From Proales similis (lineage: Eukaryota > Rotifera > Eurotatoria > Ploima > Proalidae): a stretch of DNA of 64,000 nucleotides. Positions 10,865 through 21,963 of the stretch are shown piece by piece (position 1 is the first letter of the stretch; every line of letters begins with the position of its first letter). The stretch is from the NCBI GenBank assembly GCA_019059635.1, contig JAGVRJ010000013.1, positions 434,001 through 498,000 on the forward strand, given 5' to 3'. Below the pieces are notes generated by a model. The model was not told the origin of the DNA. It made no database searches and worked only from the letters and a program-made list of their open reading frames with translations. A program made the translations under genes and the position numbers.

Positions 10865-13722
10865 TTAAGTCGTGAGGTCTGATTCACAATCGCTGAGTTC
10901 TGACATCATGTCTGTTTGGGCCTCATCTAGAGCTGCTTTTAACTCCTTTAGGCCGGTCAGTTCCTCTAAATACGTTGAATCATTGAACACCTTGAACAAG
11001 AAATCGTTTCCTTCTTTCCGATACATGTTAATCACCTTTTACGAATTCAATTTATTGGATACGATTAAAACAAAATCATCTCCAGATATTTAGCTTACTT
11101 CGTCGGAGCATGCCGTACATTTGTCGAAGGCCACACTCGCAGGAAGTATTATTGAGTATGAATGCAAGTACCCTCTTATCTTGTATATATTAAAAGTTCA
11201 AAATCTGGACTTAAGTTGCCAAACATTATAATCTTGTTACCTGATGAGGAATTACCCCGAGGCACGACCCACTTTCAAAATTATCCTCTATTCCAGTTTT
11301 ACTCAAGCTTGGAGCCATGTGTCTGTTTCTCAAATCAATGAGAAGTTATTCAAGAGATAGAAAAACGCTCTCAAACCTAAGCGGATGCTGAATAACTGAC
11401 ACCATTAGCTCAGTAGCGAGAGCAGCGGCAATCATAGACAGTCCCGGACGGCTTACAGTGCACTGTTGATCTAATGTCCGATCCAATGTGCTCTTTCCAT
11501 TTAATTAGCCAAAGAGAAAATCCTTTTAAGAAAACTTCAAAGTACATTGCCAGGAGCCACAATGTCATTGCAAAAATAGCAGCCAAGTTGATGGGCAGGA
11601 ATTGACGGATTCATATGTAAATCTTGCTTTGAGTAGCTTGACTCATCTGATTTGATACCATGTCTCATAACTAGGAAACTATCGAAGCCAAGGGCCGAGT
11701 TGATCACCATCTTCTTCTCGGCTGTGCATATCAGAGTGGGCAGCCAACGCGACTCGCGGGTATCCATTAACAAGAATATGCAATCGTGCTCTTTGATCAG
11801 CTGCTCTAGTGTTTCAATTTCTTTTTTTACTTTGGACCGTAGATTCGCTTATCAAAAGCCTATTGATTAAATAGATCGATCAGCTTTATAAAGGTTTCAT
11901 GTTACTCGCTACGTGGTGACCTGGCATCGGAATATTCAACACAACTCCTTTGGTGTTCTTATCAATTATTATCATTGTTAATTGAAAAGATTTAGTCTTC
12001 TCCATAACGAATACATACCACCCCGGGATATATTTGCCTCAAGTTTTCGGCCGCCAGCACGGCTTTGTAATTGTTGCGTGCCTCGTTTTGAATGCTGTTT
12101 TGAAACACGAACAAACTCTGCCGAACCGGATTCGAGTAGCTCACGCATGAATTATCCACAAATGTGATGTTTTGAACACCCCAGCCCTTAGTTAAAGCCA
12201 TTTAACTTATTTGATTGGCATTCGCTGATAGGGAAGAAATTTACCAGCAAACAACGGGCTATATTACAGCCTAAGGTGCCACTTCCTAAAAGGAGACACT
12301 TCTGCTGCTTGATAACATCTAGGTTGACATCGGGCGCTATCCGCCACTTCATTAGCTTAAGATTGAGATCCACAGCTGATTCGGCTAGCTTCTCGGCATT
12401 CATACTGCCAGACATGTCGACTTGTCGTGGATGAAGTTGATTTTTTTCGTTCCTTTCCCAGCCTATGGTCTGAATCTTTTCCTCGTTTTCGCTCAATTCC
12501 AGACGCGAAATGTTTAGAACCAAACTTTGACTAATGTCTCTCATTCCTCCGCTGTATCGATTACGGAAAGATAAAATTTCAAATGAAGTCTCTTTGCTTT
12601 TACTAAATTAGAACGCATGGCGATTTATTAATTGGTCGAAACATTTAAGCACTGGGTAAGTTATCAAGTCACCTACCATTTAAGCGAAAGAAGCGCAAGA
12701 TAGTTCCTCAGTGGCCAACTTGGATACTCCGATTTGATATTCGGATCGTACATTGCGAAAAGAACTCGTTCACTCTCACAGAGTTTGAGGGCATCTTTCA
12801 GCTTAAGTGGCCTAAGCGATTTGAATTCGACTCCAAAAAAGCTCTGATGTGATTTATTCTCTTTTTCAAATTCGTTCAAGTTATCAAGAAGTCGGCTTGT
12901 CTGAGTAACCAATCTAGACTTAATATCATGAAATTTTAGTTGGCCAAAACTCACTTGTGTTTGATCAAAAATTTGATCCAGACGTTGACTCTGATTCATG
13001 TAATATGTTTTGTTCGGAAAAGTCAAGGCTGGAAAAGCAAACCAATAATGAAATCCGTACGATTTCAGATTCTTCAAGAGGGCTGGTAAAAATGAGAAGC
13101 TATGTTCTATTTGATTCTAATTTACCGCATAAGAAATCAAACAAAATCTGATCAGTCTATTGGGATCGTCAAGTATTTGATCTGACTTAATTTCAGACCA
13201 TAGCTTGAGGAAAATGTTGTCGCTAACAACTCATTCTCGAATGGCGTTTAATTCGTAAAACAAAAGCTTACCTCGAGGCCAAACTCGTGCAATAGCTTGT
13301 TTTTATCTAACAAATTGAATTCATTCAGAGTGTTGAGTATTTTCAATTTTCCCTCGATATCGATCATAAGGCTTCGTGCAGTTTTATTGGCGGCTGACTC
13401 ACTATGAGACAAATGAAGAGTTAGTTAGATCAACCGGCGCTTTTGACTAGGTGCACATACTTGCGAAATGAAGAATAGTCAAAGTTCATTATGGGAGGAA
13501 GATCTCCGCTTACGCCTACTCAACTGGATTAAGGCGAAATTTTAAAATTCAGAATAATACCAAAAACTAACAAGTATTAAAATAGCCTTTAAGCTCTTTG
13601 AATTCATCGTTCAACTTGTAGTCATCTAATTTAACTCGATTAAGTTCAAACCAAAAGCTGGGATTTATGCAGCTTTTGAAAGCCACAAATTTGACCACAT
13701 TCGGTGAGTCGACGGAATCCAT
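10865..13722 (-). CDS. ATG7: Ubiquitin-like modifier-activating enzyme ATG7
   Basis: A multi-exon gene whose pieces match ATG7 end to end. The N-terminal exon starts [31 protein letters not shown] and the [12 protein letters not shown] block follow. The nucleotide-binding loop is [16 protein letters not shown], then [18 protein letters not shown] and [15 protein letters not shown]. The catalytic cysteine lies in [11 protein letters not shown] near 11444. The last exon covers the Atg3-binding tail ([18 protein letters not shown]). ATG7 is the E1-like enzyme that activates ATG12 and ATG8/LC3 in the cytosol for autophagosome formation. The key motifs are intact. The stop codon is at 10865-10867 and the start ATG at 13722. 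The individual intron borders were not all resolved. Confidence 0.93.
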
Positions 13723-14175
13723 CTAAACCTAAGATGGTTAAATCGATTGTTAGCGATTGATGGCCTCATAGGCTTGAATATTATTGCGGCTGATTGATGA
13801 TTCTTAAACTTTAGTCAGGAGTTCACGCAAAGGTCGACTTAGTCTGCTCGCATTTAGAATGCGACTAGACGACTTTACATTTGATTCATACACAGCTAGT
13901 CAAGTGAATTGTGCTTAAATTAATACATACAGACAAGGACTTGATGTTTGCTTCGCGAGTCTAGTTTTAGCAGTGACTTATCTTTTGGAGCATTCAAATC
14001 AAAGCTGTAATTTCAGTATTTTTATTTTAAATGGCTATTCATTAGGCATATGGTGAAAAAACTCCAATATTAAGATTCGAACAAGAGGGAGAGATTTCTC
14101 TTAATAAACACAATGACTTTCATCAGTTAAACACATTTTAGGAAGAAGCATCCTTAATATTCGTATTTATCGATT
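13723..14175. other. Intergenic, upstream of ATG7
   Basis: No open frame or RNA gene is recognisable. It lies between the ATG7 start and the stop codon of the G-gamma gene, and should hold the ATG7 promoter. Confidence 0.4.
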
Positions 14176-14379
14176 TCATATCACTTCGCAGCTCATCTCC
14201 TTGGCCTTGAATGGGTTGTAATCTTTCTTTTTGAAACCGGTCACAAGTCTATCGGATTCATTATTTTGTTCAATAAACAAGCGCATATCTTCAATTGTCT
14301 TGGAAGTTTTCTCGCGCTTCATGCGGCTTTCGATTTTAAGCTGATCGACTTGAACTCGTAGAGCATTCAGATTATTCAT
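14176..14379 (-). CDS. Heterotrimeric G-protein gamma subunit
   Basis: A 67-residue single-exon protein with the usual length and layout of G-gamma: an N-terminal helix with LRVQVDQLKIESRMKREK, then TIEDMRLFIEQN and the NPFKAKE motif before a C-terminal CAAX box (CEVI). G-gamma forms an obligate dimer with G-beta and is prenylated on the CAAX cysteine, which anchors receptor-coupled signalling at the membrane. The final residue is Ile rather than the Leu typical of geranylgeranylated G-gammas, so the lipid cannot be read off with certainty. It lies between ATG7 and the nuclear receptor, all on the minus strand. Confidence 0.87.
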   Translation of the reverse strand: MNNLNALRVQVDQLKIESRMKREKTSKTIEDMRLFIEQNNESDRLVTGFKKKDYNPFKAKEMSCEVI

Positions 14380-15994
14380 ACTTCCAGTTTTTTGCTGAGT
14401 TTCAATTAGTTCGAGTGTCTAAATTCAAGACAGATTCGATACGAGTCTAGAAAATAAGCTGAACAGGGTGAGCAGAAGATCAGAAAATGCAAAATAATCT
14501 AAGCGCCCGTAGCGGGCCCAAAAGATTATTGCAGGGTGCAAATGAGTTGAATCAAGATTCTCGACAAAACATGTTTTCTAGGCATGTATATGGCTCTGAT
14601 AAAGCAAATGGAAAAGAACACGCTTGCTTCGAGGCTATTTTGAGCTTAACAAAACGAATCACATCGCTTTTGAGGCTGAAATGCTCTTCTCATGCTCTCA
14701 TGCTCGAGCGGATAAGTAGAGGAGTTTGCCCGGTTACTAAGAGAAGCAGGAATCATTAGCATGCGGTGGACCAGTTAAATAAGTATATTTGAATAGCTAA
14801 GTAAATATGTGTTGGCTTAATCGATTATGTCTTTGGGAGAGTGCGCACTCGTTCAACCAAAGAAAAGCAATAGAGCAGCAGCCTGCACAGTATGAATGGT
14901 ATTTTTACTAGCAGCGACAAGTTTTTGCATTCTAATTTCCTTTTCTGACTCGTACTTCTTGTGTTTGAGTTTGAGACGTTAAATGCCGTACACACGCTTT
15001 AGCAGTTTCAACAAAAGCCTTGCAAAAAAGCTCTTAGAGCTAGCTCGCTCTCAAAATAGAAGCAGGAATTCCCTTCTCCTCTTACTCTGCTAAAAAGCTA
15101 ACGTCTCATTTTAATTATAAATTTTTCTCCCTGCATTTGAATTAGCTTTGTCGAGTTTATTTTTTATTGCATTGGATACATTTTTTGAAATGCCTTAGCA
15201 TACAGAACAGTAAATGATGGATGAGGAATCAGTGGAAAATTAACTAAAAGTCGTCAACCATTACTGAACTATGCGTTGCGATAGAAAAGTAAATAGATAT
15301 AACAAGGGCAAGATAGAGCTCATGAATAGCAGACAGCGTTAAAACTTTTACTGAGTTAGCACTCTCGGCTTGGCTGACGATGAGGGCATACAGAAATAAA
15401 CAAGTGCGCGAGGCTCGTATAATGCTTAATGCACATCGCATAGCAATCTATCGTATGGTTGTTCATTTGCTCATGATTGATTTACATTCTTACGGATTAG
15501 GGCAGTTTATTGAAATCGGCAACTATTTTTGTTTAGAATGTGGAGATCTAGATTAGGAAGCATCGCGAAAGTGTTGAAAGGCCAGACGGGCTGCTTGAGT
15601 CCGATTTTTGGGGCAGTTGTGTGTTGATCTGAATTAATGTAGCTTTTATTAATTTCTAATTGAGCTCCTTGTTCGACCCTAGCCCGTTTTAATTGCTGCC
15701 AGTGAGCCTGCTTCTGAACCTTCTGCTCCTAAACTCTTCTGAAAAATAGAAGTAACTAAACAGTAGCAAGTATCTGTTTAAAATCAGTAAAAACGAATGA
15801 TAAATTAAAGATTAATTAAGCCTTTTGGCGTCCGGTTTCCACCCTTCAGATATTTTTTAACAGTGTAAAAGTCGATTCTGTTCAAGATTAATGCATTGTG
15901 AAAAAACGAGAGAATCAAAGCCAGAACAAAAGGCTAGAAAAAAGGGGAAGGGCGAGAGATGCAGAATAAGTCAGGCTTCTGAAAGTCGCATTTG
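14380..15994. other. Intergenic region, no recognisable gene
   Basis: About 1.6 kb between the G-gamma start and the stop codon of the nuclear receptor. Open frames at 14487-14759 (plus) and 15244-15441 (minus) are short. The latter begins with a hydrophobic stretch, but I cannot support either as a gene. The region probably holds the receptor 3' UTR and the G-gamma promoter. Confidence 0.45.
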
Positions 15995-17468
15995 CTAAAA
16001 CATCGAATAGTTAGGCTGGAAGAGAAGATCGCCTTTGAGAAGTTCCATCAGAAGCCCGAAGAAGCTTTCGTTTGATTTGTTTGATTTGAGCTCGGACGAC
16101 AATAGTTGGCCGCTTGAATGTTCAACTTCTTTGATTTTGTGGAACAAGTAAGTCTTCAAGTGAATCGAAACGTTGACCAGATATGAGCACAGATTCAGCA
16201 TTTCCCCATACTTGCTGTTGCTTTCTCTGTAATTGGAGCTCGTGTAAGTGTAGAGAGCATCAACTATGTCCTCTTGAGTGCGCTGAACTCGCGATTCATC
16301 TTTGAGCTTGTTCCCACCTTTCTGACCAAATATTCCCGGAGAAAGCAAGATGATTACTTTAAGTGTAGTGAACTCATTTTTGTCAAATCCGATTGATTCA
16401 ATCATGCTCATTATATCGTATATTTGCGATATTATCTCGCTCAGTTGAAGTAAATCCCCTGTTTCTGAATCAATCACATGTTCTTGAGTAACGCAAATGA
16501 ACCTGTTGGCGTTTGCTTGAAATCCGTTTTTTTCTAAACTTGAGAGTGTCTTATTGCATATATCTAACAGCAAGAGATCGCACCAAGCATTCTGAAGCAG
16601 AAGTATTTGATCCTCTTGAAGTGTTAGTGTGAAACAGGGCAAGTTTCGGGCCCATTTTACAATTTTGTAAAGCCTCATATCAATCAGATGCAAAAACTTG
16701 AATAACAGTTTGGGATCTTCAATTCTGAGCTCGATCGGCTCTTTAATATCATCGTAACCGTCATTTACGAGCATGTCAGTAATGCGCACAATTTCTTGAA
16801 TTATCTTGGGATAGACAGGTTCGTCAGGAACTTGAAAAGCGTAGGTAAGTTCAAAGCCGCCGTAGATGTTTTGCACATATTTTCGCTTGATGCCATTTCC
16901 TTTAGGCATGTTAAGTCTAGCACCATCATATGAACTTCTGCCACCTCGATGACGATCCTCCCGAATAGCATCTATACGCATCCCGGCTTTGATACATTTG
17001 GCAAAGCGACAAGCCGGACATCTCTTACGATTAAAAGATGTTATATTGCATTCTGCAGAGCTGCAAGTGAAAATTCGCTTGTTTTGAACTGTTCTTTTAA
17101 AAAATCCTTTGCAAGACTCGCAAGAGAATGTGCCGTAATGGAAACCACTGATTTCATCTCCGCAAATCGGGCATGGTCCAATGGTTCCATTCATCAACGG
17201 AGTCATTACTGACTCAGAGTCATCCTGGGTTAAAAACTTGAGTGTTGAGCCTTCTGTTGCAAGCTTTTCATGGCTGTCAAGAATTAAAGCAACTTGGCTG
17301 TCTTTCAAATAGAAATCAATGATTAAATGGAATAAGCCGCCCAAATTTTTTTCGAGCTATTTACAAACCTTCACTGAATTCAAAGCTCTGGTATTCATTC
17401 GATGCTTCGTCGGAACGCCCGGCCACCTGCATTTGAACCGTGTGGCTTGGCTGCGCGTTCGAATTCAT
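15995..17468 (-). CDS. NR5-family nuclear receptor (FTZ-F1/HR39-like)
   Basis: Two exons (17468-17369 and 17301-15995) join in frame to 468 residues. The first exon starts MNSNAQPSHTVQMQ and supplies a phase-matched 5' end. The DNA-binding domain begins CPICGDEISGFHYG, has P-box CESCKG and two complete Cys4 zinc fingers, and is followed by the FTZ-F1-box-like REDRHRGGRSS. This is the pattern of Drosophila HR39 (NR5B). The ligand-binding domain carries the usual signature (LQEDQILLLQNAWCDLLLLD) and ends in an AF-2-like helix (LLMELLKGDLLF). Such receptors bind extended half-sites as monomers and regulate development and, in insects, reproductive tissue. The subtype assignment rests on the DNA-binding domain. 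Confidence 0.85.
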
Positions 17469-18016
17469 TCTTTTCTTAGCCTCATGGGATTTTTGATCGT
17501 GCCTGGCTCAAATGTACTGTTCGATTTGCATAAAAAAAGGCGGCGACCGACAATTTTTCTGAAATAACACAACGTTTGTTTAAATCTCAGTCTTAGATCA
17601 GTGAACCTATTTCCCAAAAATATTATCCACTTAATCAGTTATTCCACAGGGAGCCCGGAAACTTGATCGGTTTGTCTTATCAAAAAATTTGAAGCTGATA
17701 GAAGATTGACCATTTAAATTAAGGCTCGACAATTTTATTTAACTTGAATCATAGTTAATGATGCTTTTTTCTTTGAATAAAAACTCCAAATTTTCAACAG
17801 GATTTGAATAAAACTAAGGAAGCAGTGAAGAATAAAAACAAGAAAGCTAAGAAGGTAGCCGCTTGCACGTGCCTATTTACACTGATCTGGCTTGTTCTGT
17901 TGCTTGGAGAAAATAAGAAAAGCTAATTAAAAAGGCAAAGAGAATTCTGCCCTTGCTGTTGAGGAGTACGCAGCACGCTTGCCTTCATTCAGCATATATG
18001 AAGATGGATCGAAGCA
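17469..18016. promoter_or_regulatory. Divergent promoter region of the NR5 receptor and RBFA
   Basis: A 548-base head-to-head gap between the receptor ATG (17468, minus) and the likely RBFA ATG (18017, plus). It is AT-rich with no coding content. I see no clear TATA box, so the promoter role is inferred from gene orientation alone. Confidence 0.4.
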
Positions 18017-19081
18017 ATGCAAACTTTGAAAAAGCTTACAAGGTGTTGGTTTGCTGGTGTACTTCTAGACTTGTTAAATAACTGATCCATGAGCGGGAAA
18101 GGCCAGTCCTTGGGTACTTTGGTAGTCGATGCCTGCAAAAACAAAATGCGCGAGCAAATCAGACGCAAGATGGCAAAAAAAGGCAAACTGATCAAACTGT
18201 TTGAGGCACGTCAGTCAAAAAGTGACAGTCTTTACCAAGTCTTGTCCAAATCAAATGAACTCAATATGGTGCAAAAAAGTGAGGATGGGACCGAAGATGA
18301 CCATTTTATTCGCAGTTTTAAAAGTGCAGCGGATAAAACTTCTGGACCTAAGCATTCGATTGCCAAGACTCGTGCGCATCACCTGAGCAACTTTCTAAGT
18401 GATTACATCATCAACGCTTTCGAATCTGGATACTTCGCTAAGCCTGATTATCAAAATGACCTAAAGATGATTGATTACGAATTCGAAATTGTGAATGTGG
18501 AGCTTGTTTCGGATTTGACTGCACTCAAGATTTACTGGAGCATAAGTGGCATTGAAGAACTAGATGCATTCACTGAGAGATATTTGAATACGCATCTCAA
18601 ATCACAAATAAGAGGCATTCTGACTAGTGAAAAAGTTTTGAACTATGTCCCCCGAGTCGTTTTTCAAAAAGACAAGACAAAATTTTACATGCGCCAGTTA
18701 GATGAACATTTGCGCCGAATTCACATCGATTTCAAAACCCAGTCTAACATGAATCAGAATGAGGAAAAGCCATATGATCAGAACTTAGACATCACCGTAG
18801 ATAATCTATATGGGGTTGATTTAAATCGCTTCTTGAATTCAATCCGTCAAACAAAAAACATCCAAACTAATGGAGACACAGATATCGAGACTCTTCAATC
18901 AACTGAAAACTCTTTGGAGCCCCAGCAAATCGGTCACAATCGCCAAATGTTTGAATCAAAACTGAGAGCGTTTGAAATTAACAAACGAGTAAAAGGAGAA
19001 CGAATGAGCCGATCAGCTCTCAACAAACTCAGCCAAATAGAATTTGAGAAAATTTTCCACAAATCAACATATAAAGGTTAA
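18017..19081 (+). CDS. RBFA: Mitochondrial ribosome-binding factor A
   Basis: The main open frame could start at an ATG at 18089, but that leaves no targeting peptide. A better model is exon 1 at 18017-18058 (MQTLKKLTRCWFAG, basic and hydrophobic) spliced over a 48-base intron to 18107, giving 338 residues in frame. The core KH-like RbfA fold is visible as TRAHHLSNFLSDYI, then VELVSDLTALKIYWSI, then the LNYVPRVVFQKDK strand. The downstream LYGVDLNRFLNSI also matches animal RBFA. RBFA binds the mitochondrial small subunit during 12S rRNA maturation. It is followed after 139 bases by HMG-CoA synthase. AATAAA overlaps the stop codon (19081-19086). Confidence 0.82.
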
Positions 19082-19220
19082 ATAAATAAAACTTGCTTTA
19101 AAATGTTCATATTTGAGCCCAAAAACAGAATTACTTGTTAAAAAGTAATCAATTAAAAACAAAAAAGCTCAATTTTTTCGAGCTGACCGAGAATCGCGGT
19201 CCTAGTAAGAGGTGTCCAGA

Positions 19221-20873
19221 ATGACTTCAACGGAGGAAAAGCTGGTTAACAGGCAACGCAAGTGCGCCAATGATGTCGGGATACTGGCCATGGACGTCTA
19301 TTTTCCCACTCAGTTTGTAGAACAGAGTGAGCTTGAAACATTTGATCAGGTGTCATCAGGAAAATACACGATTGGCCTTGGCCAATCTCAAATGGGGTTT
19401 TGCTTAGACAACGAAGACATCAATTCAATTTGCCTCACAGTTTTAAACAATTTAATGGAGCAATACTCGATTCGCCCTGAAGAGGTCGGCTTCTTAGGAG
19501 TCGGAACTGAAACACTGATCGATAAATCAAAAAGCGTCAAAACCACCCTGACTCGACTTTTTGGCGAAAACACAGACATTGAAGGAGTTGATAGCTTAAA
19601 CGCCTGTTTTGGAGGCACAGCAGCTTTATTTCATGCGGTCAACTGGGTCAGTTCGGAGTATTGGGACGGTCGCTATGCCATTGTTGTAATGGGTGATATT
19701 GCTCTCTACGAGAAAGGCAGCGCTAGACCCACTGGAGGAGCGGGAGCTATTGCTTTTCTTGTCGGTCCGAATGCGCCTTTGAGTTTCGAGGCCGGCTTAC
19801 GATCCCATCATTTTTGCGACGCCTACGATTTTTACAAACCTCGTTTAGACTCGGAATATCCAGTTGTAGATGGGCAGCTCTCTATCAAATGTTATCTAAA
19901 TGCTCTAGACAAATGCTATCAATCGTATAAACAAAAGTTCGCTAGCACCAGATCCGGCATTAACGATCATAATAATAATTCAAACTCGAATCAGCTTAGA
20001 TTGGATTCTGAAAGACAAGGATTCAGTCTAAATTCAGCGGACGCTTTTTTATTTCATTCGCCTTACTGCAAATTAGTGCAAAAGTCGTTCGCTCGCCTAC
20101 TATGGAATGACTATTTGAGCGGATTTGAGCACGAGCAGGTGCCAGATATTCATGTTTTGCAGCAGTATAAGTAATTGACCCCTTGGTTTTTTCAACCGTT
20201 TTATCAAGTTAAATTACCCCGAAATTCTTGATTTTTAAGGGAACTAAGTAGCGAAGAAACATTTATTAATAAGTCGCTTGAAAAAGAACTAGTCAAGTTG
20301 AGCACTGAGTTATTCAGAATCAAAACAGAAGCATCTCTCAATTTCGCTAAAGCGATTGGCAACATGTACACTCCATCTCTTTATGCGTGCCTGGCATCCT
20401 ACCTGCTCAGGTTAGACAAATATCTGATCAATCTTAAAGTCAAAACTTGTCTTAATTTAATTAAAAGCAAGCCCATAGAACAACTTTTGAACGGTCGCAT
20501 ATGTCTATTCTCTTACGGATCAGGGGCGGCATCAGCCATGTACTCGCTAACTGTGAGAGAATGCGCCAATCAAAGGTTTACTCTTCGACGCATTCTTGAA
20601 GTATTAGGACAACGTCAGCAACGCTTGGTCAACAACCGTATTAAAGTCGATCCGATTCTTTACGATTTGTATCTCAAGCATCGTGAGTTGGACAACAAGA
20701 AAGTTCCTCGCGAGTGCCATTTTGGAACAGAAAATCTCTATCCCGGGACTTGGTATCTTAAATCGATAGATGACAAGTTTAGGCGCCTTTACGATCGAAA
20801 AGGTATCCAAGCCGATTTTGATCTCGACAGCACAAAATATTTGCTCAGTCAACAGATCAATCAGCTTCATTAG
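19221..20873 (+). CDS. HMGCS1: Hydroxymethylglutaryl-CoA synthase
   Basis: Two exons (19221-20170, 20240-20873) join in frame to 527 residues, the normal size of the cytosolic enzyme. It condenses acetyl-CoA with acetoacetyl-CoA to HMG-CoA in the mevalonate pathway. The catalytic residues are in place: the general-base Glu in [15 protein letters not shown], the nucleophilic Cys in [10 protein letters not shown], and the His in [12 protein letters not shown]. The Asn-rich stretch after RSGIND is an insertion. There is no obvious mitochondrial presequence, so the mevalonate rather than the ketogenic role is likely. AATAAA is at 20944-20949. It sits between two mitochondrial genes on the same strand. 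Confidence 0.95.
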
Positions 20874-21063
20874 TTTTTAGCCCTTTTGAATAACCACCAT
20901 CCATTATTTTTAGTGGTTGCGTTTGTTTTTTTTTCAGTTATCTAATAAACTTGAGATCATCTGCAATCCGATCAATTATATTGTAAGGTGGACCTGATCA
21001 ATCCCCCTTTTACTGCTTTTCAAGGGAAAATAAATAAGTTTGAAATTAGTACTGAAAGCTAAA

Positions 21064-21854
21064 ATGGCCCATCGTTCGCTGATATGGTTTAAGAAGGGTC
21101 AACTGATCAGCAATGCTTGTAAAATGAGGTAAGCTCAAGAAAAATGAATTTATGCCTTGTTTTAATTTTTGATTCCAAGTTTGGGTATTCAGACTAAACG
21201 GTTTGACTCACAAGTCGGTTACATCAAGACATCAATGACTCAACTAAAACCAGAAGAGGGATATGCGCTTCAAATCACAGGCCAAAGCGAATTTGGATTC
21301 CAAATTAACAATAACATCAATGTTCTTGGACCAATCGCCATTTTCCCAAAAACGATCTTTAGCTGGAATATAAGCGATATAAATGAAGTGAATGAGAATA
21401 CGCTGCTGATTTTCAAAATTTTAGAACCAAAACTCGATGTAATCCTTATTGGTACCGGAGATAAGTATTCTAAAATAAGCCCGGATGTCCCGAAATGGCT
21501 GCTAAAAAACAAGATATCCAATTTTGAAATTCTGCCCACAGTGAGTTATGTCTTTAAACAAGATACAAGTGGTTTGCCTTGATTTTGTTTTAGGATAAGG
21601 CGATAAACGCATTCAACTTTCTTGTCGCAGACGATCGCTTTGTAGGAGCGGTTCTGATGCCAGCTAGACTGGTGCATGAGCTTCCTGAAAAAGTGAATCA
21701 AGTGTTTGAGCGTGCCGATCTTTACAAACAAGATGAAAGAACCGAAGAACTGTCGCAAGAACAGATCAAGACTTTGCATGAACGCTCAATTAATAAAGCA
21801 AAAGAGTTTGATTCGGCTCAAAGCAAACAACTAGAGGATAAGAGAAAAGAGTGA
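21064..21854 (+). CDS. NDUFAF3: Mitochondrial complex I assembly factor NDUFAF3
   Basis: Three exons (21064-21128, 21180-21540, 21594-21854) join in frame to 228 residues. A short basic N-terminus (MAHRSLIWFKKGQLISNACK) fits mitochondrial import. The DUF498/Mth938-like core is clear: GEFGF-type SEFGFQINNNINVLGP, then SWNISDINEV, LDVILIGTGD and AFNFLVADDRFVGAVLMPAR. NDUFAF3 works with NDUFAF4 in early assembly of the Q module of complex I at the inner membrane. A charged C-terminal tail of about 60 residues (LSQEQIKTLHERSINK) is longer than in human. AATAAA lies at 21893-21898. Confidence 0.9.
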
Positions 21855-21963
21855 TTTTTTAAAGAAAAAACTTGAAAGGAAACCTTAAATCTAATAAATA
21901 TTCGCTTGTTTAATAAAATTCTATTCAAGTAGCACTTTATTTAACTCCTTATTGAAAATATAT

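Noticed and set aside
15244-15441. Minus-strand 65-codon frame with a signal-peptide-like start
   Set aside because: Too short, with no cysteine framework or family resemblance. It is kept out until transcript support exists.
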